Below, in pieces: positions 44,922 through 50,962 of a stretch of DNA of 64,000 nucleotides. The stretch comes from a virus. Where the stretch lies: positions 124,001-188,000 of IMG/VR virus record IMGVR_UViG_3300009011_000002. One strand, 5' to 3'. A program made the position numbers and the translations under genes. The notes below the pieces were generated by a model. The model was given only the letters and a program-made list of their open reading frames with translations, was not told the origin of the DNA and searched no databases. Within the stretch, counting starts at the first letter, position 1; each line of letters begins with the position of its first letter.

Positions 44922-46442
44922 TTACATGGCGCCGATCATGCCCGAGACAACGGAAGGATCCACATCCAGGGCGGATGGTTCAGCGGCATTACCCAGCAGG
45001 TTGTTGCCTGGCAGCAGCGAACGACCCACTGCCGAACCCACAGCACCCAGGGCCAGGCCCGCGGTACCAGCAGCGACGTAACGACCGAACTGGCTTTCGA
45101 TGTTGCTGTCGATCAGCTCACCGGCGAAGAAGCTGCCGATGGCGCCCGCGACGGTACCCAGTGCCGAACCCACGGTCAGGCCACCGCGTGCTGCCATTTC
45201 CATGCCACCGCCCACGACTGCTGCGCCGACGCCGATCCAGGAGGAGCGGACGCCTTCGTCGCGTTCGTTCATCAGGCTGAAGCGGGACTTGGCTGCGGCG
45301 GCGCCCTCGGTCAGGTCTTCGATCTTGAACTGGGTCAGCAGGTAGCCCATGTAGGACTTGGTGAACTCCTGCTCGCTTTCCAGGAAGTTGTAGATGCGGT
45401 GGTCGCTGTCCATGTCAGCAGGTGCCGACGCGGAGAAGGTCGCCCAGCGCGCCATCACTTCTGGTTGGCCTTCCATGAAGTTCAGGAAGACTTGGGTGCG
45501 CAGGCCGCCGTCGATCATGCCCTTGGAGCTCAGGAACATGATGAAGCCGTCGAAGTCTTTGGCAGCGTTGTTGTTGTTGGCGGTGGTGTGAGCGTTGGCG
45601 TTGGTCATGGTGTCTTCCTCGGTATTCGCAGATTGGGTTTGGTTGGTTTGTTGTGCGGTGTTTTGAGCTAGCTGGTCGCGACGCTCTTGGGAGATGTTAC
45701 GTTTCGAGATCAGTTCGTGTTGGGCATTCATCACGATCTCGATGATGTCTGCCTCGGCGGTAAAGCCGGTGTATTCGATGGTGGTGTCATTGACCCTGTA
45801 GCCAGTAAGGTTCACCACCTCGGGGCACAGTTCTTTGATCCGTTCTTGCTGGTGTGCCACGATCTTTTCTTCCAGCGTCAACCAGCTGAAGTGGTGACCG
45901 GTCGGTGGGAAGATAGGTTCCGAGGATCCGTTTTCACGGCTCAGTTCGGTATCCGCATCACGGCGTCCGCCCACGACAATGTCGGCATTCACCGGGGTAT
46001 CGTCTTTGAGGGTCTCGTGGTCCTCGATGACTTTAACCACCACGCCTTTATCGCCAGGAAGATCAGTCATCTTGAACTTCGGTTCAGGATGTTCTTGGGA
46101 GGCAGCCATATCAACAGTCGCTGAGCCGTGAAGCTCAGCGACTGGGATAGGGTTAGCTGGGATCGAGGCGGGTGCTGCAGCAGCTGGGGCTACCGGCTCT
46201 TCGAGCACGATGGTCTTGGCTGCTTTGATCTGGGACATCGAATACTTCGTGCCCAGTTTGTGGTTCACGTTCGTCAGGACTTCAGTGCGAGACTGTTGCC
46301 GTACGAACTTGGGGTCGAGGAGCTTGGCCTTGATGGCGCTCTTCTGCTCTTCGACGGTGCCGCCCTTTTCACGCATTCCTTTAACAATGCCAACGATCGT
46401 CTCGATGGCAAACTCAGGAGTGGGGAATTGATCGTCAGCCAT
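44922..46442 (-). CDS. Acidic multi-domain protein with hydrophobic Gly-rich end, 506 aa
   Basis: N-terminal helical domain (1-80), Ala/Pro linker (83-104), an acidic central part, and a region 'EEKIVAHQQERIKELCPEVV'. From residue 279 a second part begins: a Met preceded on the mRNA by GAGGA seven bases upstream, so a 228-residue shorter product from 45608 is plausible. The C terminus (about 400-490) has long Gly/Ala-rich hydrophobic stretches ('GAAVVGGGMEMAARGGLTVG', 'ALGTVAGAIGSFFAGELI', 'AAGTAGLALGAVGSAVG') that could insert in a membrane. GC content is visibly higher than in its neighbours (44930-45600). Strong promoter and terminator suggest high expression. Function unknown. Confidence 0.83.
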   Translation of the reverse strand: MADDQFPTPEFAIETIVGIVKGMREKGGTVEEQKSAIKAKLLDPKFVRQQSRTEVLTNVNHKLGTKYSMSQIKAAKTIVLEEPVAPAAAAPASIPANPIPVAELHGSATVDMAASQEHPEPKFKMTDLPGDKGVVVKVIEDHETLKDDTPVNADIVVGGRRDADTELSRENGSSEPIFPPTGHHFSWLTLEEKIVAHQQERIKELCPEVVNLTGYRVNDTTIEYTGFTAEADIIEIVMNAQHELISKRNISQERRDQLAQNTAQQTNQTQSANTEEDTMTNANAHTTANNNNAAKDFDGFIMFLSSKGMIDGGLRTQVFLNFMEGQPEVMARWATFSASAPADMDSDHRIYNFLESEQEFTKSYMGYLLTQFKIEDLTEGAAAAKSRFSLMNERDEGVRSSWIGVGAAVVGGGMEMAARGGLTVGSALGTVAGAIGSFFAGELIDSNIESQFGRYVAAGTAGLALGAVGSAVGRSLLPGNNLLGNAAEPSALDVDPSVVSGMIGAM

Positions 46443-46515
46443 GTTTACAAACTCCTTTATCAGTTAGGTGGATTATCCAATCGAAGTCGAATAATCTTGT
46501 TATCTTATCACCCAA

Positions 46516-46548
46516 GTAATACAGGTTTGAAAACAACTGTAACTTAAA
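46516..46548 (-). promoter_or_regulatory. Early-type promoter, one mismatch in core
   Basis: Core TGTATTAC (46523-46516) and upstream box TTTAAGTTACAGTTGTTT at the standard distance. 74 bases before the ATG at 46442. Confidence 0.68.
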
Positions 46549-46549
46549 T

Positions 46550-46888
46550 TTATCCGCACTGGATAACAGGTTTTGGTGGAGGGTTGGTAGGTGGAGGGAA
46601 CTTACGGACCAGTTTTAAGTGCGAACATTTGACCAATGCAAGTTCACCGAAGTCAGTCTCACCTGTCGACGTCACGTACTCCAGTTCGCATGGAGGTGTA
46701 GCATGGGCCACTATCCATGCTGCATCGTCCGCGTTATTGTCGAAGACGTAGAACGACGTCTCATGCTTCGAGTTACCATCCCGCATGCAGGGAATGAATC
46801 GGATCAAGTGAACGTGGGTGCCGATGTTGACCTTCGTGATGTCAGCATCAGTGATGATACAAAGATCACCTTTCTCGAGCTTGTCCAT
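46550..46888 (-). CDS. Hypothetical protein, 112 aa
   Basis: N-terminal 'L-E-K-G-D-L-C-I-I-T-D' and 'NIGTHVHLIRFI' look like a small beta barrel; ends in a Pro-rich tail ('KFPPPTNPPPKPVIQCG') that could bind SH3-like partners or simply be disordered. No family recognised. Two bases from the stop of the 2H-phosphoesterase gene, so the two form a coupled pair. Last gene of its operon, right before the next promoter. Confidence 0.76.
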   Translation of the reverse strand: MDKLEKGDLCIITDADITKVNIGTHVHLIRFIPCMRDGNSKHETSFYVFDNNADDAAWIVAHATPPCELEYVTSTGETDFGELALVKCSHLKLVRKFPPPTNPPPKPVIQCG

Positions 46889-46890
46889 AG

Positions 46891-47331
46891 TTACCCCTTA
46901 GGCTTCTTCCAGCCGTAGTCAGCTTTCCAGAACACCAGTTCTTTACCTGGCCAATCAGAGAACACACTGTTCAACGCCATGATGTCGTATTCATCGAAAT
47001 CATAGGCAATCGAAATATGGGGGAGTGGGGTCTCGTAGGCATGCTGGTAACCGGCATCCCGCAAGCGGCGGAACTCTTCGTTGAGGTCCGGGCTGGTGAG
47101 GTGGAAGACTACACCATCACCGAGGGGTTCCAGCTTGGTGACGAATGCACGGAACTCACGCTCCGGGTGCAGTTCAGCCAGTGGGCGGTCGATACCACGG
47201 TCGTCGAAGATTATGGTGGAGTGCAGGTCATGCTTGGGGATCTGTACCCCACATTCGCCCAGGAGCTTGTAGATCTCCATGATGAACTCGGGTTTCAGTT
47301 CTGCGGCTACGTAGCTGTAGTCACGTTCCAT
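46891..47331 (-). CDS. 2H phosphoesterase, resembles anti-CBASS Acb1, 146 aa
   Basis: The two catalytic motifs of the 2H family are clear: 'H-S-T-I' (H37-T39) and 'H-I-S-I' (H105-S107), 68 residues apart. Between them 'KLEPLGDGVVFHLTSPDL', 'F-R-R-L-R-D-A-G' and then 'T-P-L-P-H-I-S-I-A-Y' follow the layout I recall for T4 gp57B (Acb1, about 150 residues), which cleaves cyclic oligonucleotides and so blocks CBASS defence. Other 2H enzymes (LigT-type RNA ligase or cyclic phosphodiesterase) share only the motifs. Acb1-like is my preferred reading; substrate is inference. Confidence 0.8.
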   Translation of the reverse strand: MERDYSYVAAELKPEFIMEIYKLLGECGVQIPKHDLHSTIIFDDRGIDRPLAELHPEREFRAFVTKLEPLGDGVVFHLTSPDLNEEFRRLRDAGYQHAYETPLPHISIAYDFDEYDIMALNSVFSDWPGKELVFWKADYGWKKPKG

Positions 47332-47582
47332 TATTTCTTTTTCCTTGTAACGAAGATAGCGTGGATATTAGGTCTACTGCCAATGCGTTGGTTCAAGCGG
47401 CGACCCACCAAAGCTTGTTTAGAACTCGGGTGTGGGCAATCGTAAGCGAAGTAGGAAGAACCGTTGGTAAAATAAACAAGGTCAGGAAGTTCCGGGTAAG
47501 GAGTAAAACTCATCCCCCCAAAAGATAACACGCCCAGGTCTGAGTGATCACAAGTGCCCGTCATCACTATTCTTGGAAACAT
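47331..47582 (-). CDS. Hypothetical protein, 83 aa
   Basis: Start at 47582 (MFPRIVMTGTC), with TGGGG seven bases upstream; a GTG six bases earlier is possible. Mixed strands with Cys, His and Asp scattered ('GTCDHSDLG', 'YDCPHPSSK'), which might bind a metal, and a basic end ('IFVTRKKK'). Stop overlaps the ATG of the 2H-phosphoesterase gene. Unknown function. Confidence 0.72.
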   Translation of the reverse strand: MFPRIVMTGTCDHSDLGVLSFGGMSFTPYPELPDLVYFTNGSSYFAYDCPHPSSKQALVGRRLNQRIGSRPNIHAIFVTRKKK

Positions 47583-47594
47583 AATCACCCCAAA

Positions 47595-47638
47595 GCAAAA
47601 AAGAAAAGGTTAAGTACCGTCCGGGTAACCGGACGGTA
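47595..47638 (-). terminator. Strong terminator
   Basis: TACCGTCCGG (47615-47624), loop GTAA, CCGGACGGTA (47629-47638); minus-strand tail CTTAACCTTTTCTTTTTTGC. The last 15 bases of this tail are identical to the tail of the terminator at 13026. Confidence 0.9.
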
Positions 47639-47641
47639 TTG

Positions 47642-47851
47642 TTACTGAATAATGCTTACAGTAACTTGGATCAACGGGCCATCTTTACTCAGCTTATTGG
47701 AGAGCCGGGTAATAGCCTGGCGCTGTTCGTCAGAGAACGCACGGAGACTGCTGAACACGTTCGTGGTGAGCACGTGATTTCCGAGTGTAAATAACACATG
47801 TTTCTTGGCGTCATAGCCGGCTTTACGAGCAAGACCGAGAAGACCGCTCAT
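47642..47851 (-). CDS. Small hypothetical protein, 69 aa
   Basis: Basic N-terminal helix ('LLGLARKAGYDAKKHV'), strands, a central helix ('SDEQRQAITRLSNKLSKDG') and final strand. Its ATG overlaps the stop of the upstream gene. It resembles no family I know. Last gene before the terminator. Confidence 0.7.
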   Translation of the reverse strand: MSGLLGLARKAGYDAKKHVLFTLGNHVLTTNVFSSLRAFSDEQRQAITRLSNKLSKDGPLIQVTVSIIQ

Positions 47852-48018
47852 TAGTCGATCGTCCAGCGGGGGTTCTTGATGTAGACCGACTGGATGGTGC
47901 CTTTCTTTAGGCGTTGTTGCAGACGTTCAGCAGCGGCTTTGGATTCCTCCACCATGGCGAGAGGACCGCTGTGGGAGAGACGGTGTGCATCCACGAACAT
48001 CAAGTACTTGCTTTCCAT
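47851..48018 (-). CDS. Small hypothetical protein, 55 aa
   Basis: Start at 48018 (MESKYLMFVDAHR), with AAGGAAG seven to eight bases upstream; the longer frame in phase overlaps the previous gene entirely. Helical middle ('VEESKAAAERLQQRLKKG') and strand end. Five bases from the stop of the module protein. Function unknown. Confidence 0.66.
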   Translation of the reverse strand: MESKYLMFVDAHRLSHSGPLAMVEESKAAAERLQQRLKKGTIQSVYIKNPRWTID

Positions 48019-48022
48019 GGTG

Positions 48023-48358
48023 TTACTTCCTTTTGATTTTGACGATGTAAGGTGAAGACGGCGACGAAGAGAGTGGGACAGTTTCAAATTCCCGACCTTC
48101 GAAAACAGCTGCATTACGTTCAACAACGCTTCGCGTAGCTTCGGTGACAGCCTGAGCGAAGGCAGCTTTGGTATAGGTTGCACGAGGACCTCCGTTGTCA
48201 ATCCAGTGGGGTGGAAGATCGACATGAGGGGCAAGGGCCTCTACAAACTTTTTGGCGTCGGCTTTGTCGATCTCTTGTGCCCGCCATTGCAACCAGTCCA
48301 GGTTGATTACGTATGGACTGACGTCAACTGCGTGGAGCAGGGGTGGTGGTATTTGCAT
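48023..48358 (-). CDS. Tryptophan-module protein, 111 aa
   Basis: N-terminal module 'P-P-P-L-L-H-A' then 'V-I-N-L-D-W-L-Q-W-R' (W22, W25), second helix 'DKADAKKFVEAL'. The rest is a helical Ala-rich part ('TKAAFAQAVTEATRSVVE') with a basic tail. It is distant from the 31-44 kb cluster, showing that the module is spread over several operons. AGGAGGTCTT precedes the ATG. Confidence 0.78.
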   Translation of the reverse strand: MQIPPPLLHAVDVSPYVINLDWLQWRAQEIDKADAKKFVEALAPHVDLPPHWIDNGGPRATYTKAAFAQAVTEATRSVVERNAAVFEGREFETVPLSSSPSSPYIVKIKRK

Positions 48359-48366
48359 AAGACCTC

Positions 48367-48639
48367 CTAGATCTCGTTGACCGTAAACTCCAAGGTCTCC
48401 GAGAAGCTCATACCGTTCATGAAATCTTCCCCGATCTCGGCTTTGGTGATAAAGCCGTTCTCGACAGTAATATGGTACTCGTGGTCGGAGATAGTTGGGT
48501 GCTTACGGATGACCACCACCTTAGGCCCGCCCACAACACCCAAGACCTTTTCCAAGGCATAGGTGTCAATCGGTTTACCGACGGCAGCGGCTTTAGGACG
48601 ATACATCCAGTCGTTCTTGTAACGGTAGAAGTGAATCAT
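48367..48639 (-). CDS. Hypothetical protein, 90 aa
   Basis: Start at 48639 (MIHFYRYKNDWMY), with AAGGAT six bases upstream. Strand-rich: 'VVGGPKVVVIRKHP', 'EYHITVENGFITKAEIG', 'ETLEFTVNEI', with helix 'IDTYALEKVLG'. Small soluble fold without known motif. Overlap-free, two bases after the upstream stop. Confidence 0.72.
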   Translation of the reverse strand: MIHFYRYKNDWMYRPKAAAVGKPIDTYALEKVLGVVGGPKVVVIRKHPTISDHEYHITVENGFITKAEIGEDFMNGMSFSETLEFTVNEI

Positions 48640-48641
48640 GG

Positions 48642-48998
48642 TCAATCCTTGGGGTAAGCGTTGGGATACTTGCTGTCGTCCTCGTCTTCGATTTCAACCG
48701 CCCAACGATGGGTAACCATTTCCAGTGCCAAAGGATCTACAACACCACCCATCTCTTTGGCCACTTCCGTAAGCAAGGTGGGGTGGTAGTTGTGGTCACC
48801 CATTAAGCAACCGCCGACCCTTTTCTCTACTTTCCTTAGTACATCGTCGGGATCGATGTTTTCTACCCGACCGTCGGGATGGAGGGCATACACGCTGTAC
48901 CACTTGCAGTAGTTCTCCATGGTCACAATAGGTCGACCTTCCGGGTCAATCTCTTGAGCCAGCAATGGAATACCGCGGTGACTTACGTACTTGGCCAT
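48642..48998 (-). CDS. Hypothetical protein, 118 aa
   Basis: Mixed protein with 'GRPIVTMENYCKWYSVYALH' (Cys/Trp-containing strand), an acidic loop 'IDPDDVLRKVEKRVGGC' and a helical C-terminal half ending 'EIEDEDDSKYPNAYPKD'. No recognised domain. It overlaps the upstream gene by 16 bases. AAGGTATGGCC ribosome-like sequence includes the start itself, so the site is weak. Confidence 0.72.
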   Translation of the reverse strand: MAKYVSHRGIPLLAQEIDPEGRPIVTMENYCKWYSVYALHPDGRVENIDPDDVLRKVEKRVGGCLMGDHNYHPTLLTEVAKEMGGVVDPLALEMVTHRWAVEIEDEDDSKYPNAYPKD

Positions 48999-49390
48999 AC
49001 CTTGCCCTTTAGTCGGTTGTTGTCCGTAATGGAAAGAACTTCAATTTTCAAGTCATTCATCAGGGTGCAATGATCGTTGTCGATTTTCGTGGCAACATAC
49101 ACATAGGTCTGACCGTGTAGAATGCCCTTTAAATCACCATCCACCCAACGCTTGTTAATGACATGAACAACCTCACCTACATACTTGCCTTCACTGTAAG
49201 AGAATCGACAGTGGATGTCTACGGTGTGGTCTTTATAGGGAAGATCATACACGACACATAGCGCCTGGCAGGTACGCCAGAAACCAAAAGTGAGTGCTTC
49301 TTCGTAAGAAATCTGGCGATTGCGTCTAAGGTACAGCGTGGCTATCCTTACCGACATCGCCGGATGAGGGTTAAAGTGGGCTGGGTCCAT
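48983..49390 (-). CDS. Hypothetical protein with possible module remnant, 135 aa
   Basis: N-terminal 'H-F-N-P-H-P-A-M-S-V-R-I-A-T-L-Y-L' and helix 'ISYEEALTFGFWR' match the spacing and the second half ([ST]-Y-x-E-A) of the tryptophan module but lack both Trp. The remainder is beta-rich ('HTVDIHCRFSYSEGKYVGEV', 'QTYVYVATKIDNDHCTL'). ATG overlaps the stop of the RNase H gene. Unknown function. Confidence 0.73.
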   Translation of the reverse strand: MDPAHFNPHPAMSVRIATLYLRRNRQISYEEALTFGFWRTCQALCVVYDLPYKDHTVDIHCRFSYSEGKYVGEVVHVINKRWVDGDLKGILHGQTYVYVATKIDNDHCTLMNDLKIEVLSITDNNRLKGKVWPST

Positions 49391-49890
49391 TAAGCAACCT
49401 TCTTGTATTCTTCGTCATGGACGGTAGGGTTACCGGCCGCTTCCTTGGCAAGCTTATCGGCTAGCTCGTTATCGGGAATACCCGCGTGGGCTTTAACCTT
49501 GATAAACGTCACCTTGTTCACCGCCAGCAGTTCGTGCATGATCCGCCACAGATCTTGGTTCTTGATCGGCTGTTGGGTCTTCCACGAAATGTAACCACTT
49601 CGGTTCCAACCCTTCAACCATTTGGTCGAACAGTCAATTGTGTACTGCGAGTCTGTGTAGATCTCGAAATGTTTACCCGGGCCGAATTCTTCCAGTGTCG
49701 CAATAACCCCCATGATTTCCATACGGTTATTGGTCGTCAAGTAGTAGCCCTTAGAGAGTGTGACCATCAGGTCTCCGCATCTCACTACCGACGCATAGCC
49801 CCCAGGACCGGGGTTGTTCAAGGCGCTACCATCCGTGTGCGCCTTGATTACGACTGGAGGCGTTTTACTCTTCGCCGCCTTTTTGGCCAT
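49390..49890 (-). CDS. rnhA: Ribonuclease HI, 166 aa
   Basis: Cuts RNA in RNA-DNA hybrids, for primer removal in phage replication. Catalytic residues are visible: D20 in 'T-D-G-S-A-L-N-N-P-G-P-G-G', E58 in 'NNRMEI', D80 in 'YTDSQY', D145 in 'DNELADKLA', with H135 in 'HAG'. Length and order match E. coli RNase HI. Start set at 49890 (MAKKAAKSK) after GAGGAG with seven bases spacing; a longer start at 49911 would add seven residues without benefit. Overlaps the preceding gene by 26 bases. Confidence 0.95.
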   Translation of the reverse strand: MAKKAAKSKTPPVVIKAHTDGSALNNPGPGGYASVVRCGDLMVTLSKGYYLTTNNRMEIMGVIATLEEFGPGKHFEIYTDSQYTIDCSTKWLKGWNRSGYISWKTQQPIKNQDLWRIMHELLAVNKVTFIKVKAHAGIPDNELADKLAKEAAGNPTVHDEEYKKVA

Positions 49891-50899
49891 CAGTTTCTCC
49901 TCGCGGGTCAAAGTGCCCCATACGTTCCATCGCCTCGATAACTTTCATACGAGACTGAATGGAGTCAATAACGAACTGCGCTTGACTTCGGGTGAAGTCA
50001 CAGATCGGACAGCCATCCGCAACCATGTTGAGAATTTCATTTTGGAAAGTCTCATCAAACTTACGGTCAACTTCGACGCTGATATAACTCTTGTGCGAAT
50101 CGACACAATAAATACCGTCGCCAGTGTGGTAAAAGTAGTAGAAGGTGTCTGGGGTATCAATCCGACAAAATTGGAACTGGTCCCATACTTGGAACTGGAT
50201 CGGCTTGAAGCGCATGTCATTCCAGTGGCCCTTCAGCAACAGGATGCCAGTTTGACAGTCAACACTGATGCCATTCAGAAATGCACGCAACAGGATCAAC
50301 TTCCCACCTTGTGCGACGAGGTGAGAGTTCTTCAACTCACTCGTCTGAATGTCAATGCCGTACACGGAGTACAGGGAGGAGTCGTAGATCGAACTGCTGC
50401 GAATGTAAACATCCGCGACACTGTCCGTCTCCGTCCCATCCATATTGCGATCGGACTCAGCTGGCAGCCGGGTGTTTTCCAGGTGGGTAGATTCCAAGTG
50501 GGCACTCTCCACATCCCGGGAGAAGATATTGGACCACTCCTTGTTGAACCCGATGTAGGAATCCCGCATGTAGCAGTTGGTCACATTGGCGTGGACGATG
50601 GTGTTGTTCTCTCGCAGCTTGATACCGTCCACTGTGCTGTCGACGACAGTTAGGGTAGCGAGGTGGCGGTTAGCTTCAAAGTCCTTTGCATAGAGCCTGA
50701 CAGAGCTCTTCCCATCGACAGTGAGCATCAGGGCCGTGTCGTTCACCGGAATACGGTAAATGTCGTCCCCGTTGACCGACGCATTACCCATGTGCTCTGT
50801 AAGCACTCCCTGGGCATTTGGAGCTACGTTGATCTGTTGAGGGATCAGGCGAACGCCGTCCATGTACACTTCGCTGTTGAATTCGAATTTCTCAGTCAT
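49865..50899 (-). CDS. Beta-helix-like protein B, 344 aa
   Basis: Start at 50899 (MTEKFEFNSEVY). The middle (about 75-190) has irregular repeats of strand and turn with many Asn, Ser, Asp and hydrophobic residues ('STVDGIKLRENNTIVHANVT', 'SAHLESTHLENTRLP'), typical of a right-handed beta-helix or pentapeptide-like solenoid. Past it, 'F-Q-F-C-R-I-D-T-P-D-T' and 'D-S-I-Q-S-R-M-K-V-I-E-A' align with the paralogue at 50963. C-x-x-C ('CPIC') near 305 is extra. Possibly a virion or nucleoid-associated protein; function unknown. Gene order next to RNase H and LigA suggests early expression. Confidence 0.82.
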   Translation of the reverse strand: MTEKFEFNSEVYMDGVRLIPQQINVAPNAQGVLTEHMGNASVNGDDIYRIPVNDTALMLTVDGKSSVRLYAKDFEANRHLATLTVVDSTVDGIKLRENNTIVHANVTNCYMRDSYIGFNKEWSNIFSRDVESAHLESTHLENTRLPAESDRNMDGTETDSVADVYIRSSSIYDSSLYSVYGIDIQTSELKNSHLVAQGGKLILLRAFLNGISVDCQTGILLLKGHWNDMRFKPIQFQVWDQFQFCRIDTPDTFYYFYHTGDGIYCVDSHKSYISVEVDRKFDETFQNEILNMVADGCPICDFTRSQAQFVIDSIQSRMKVIEAMERMGHFDPRGETDGQKGGEE

Positions 50900-50919
50900 G
50901 GCAAATCTCATATAAGTTA

Positions 50920-50951
50920 AATACCCCAGCGGATAGCTCCGCCGGGGTATT
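50920..50951 (-). terminator. Terminator hairpin
   Basis: AATACCCC-A-GCGGA (50920-50933) pairs with TCCGC-C-GGGGTATT (50938-50951), an interrupted 13-bp stem. It follows the stop at 50963; tail TAACTTATAT is AT-rich. Confidence 0.8.
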
Positions 50952-50962
50952 AATGGGGTTGG

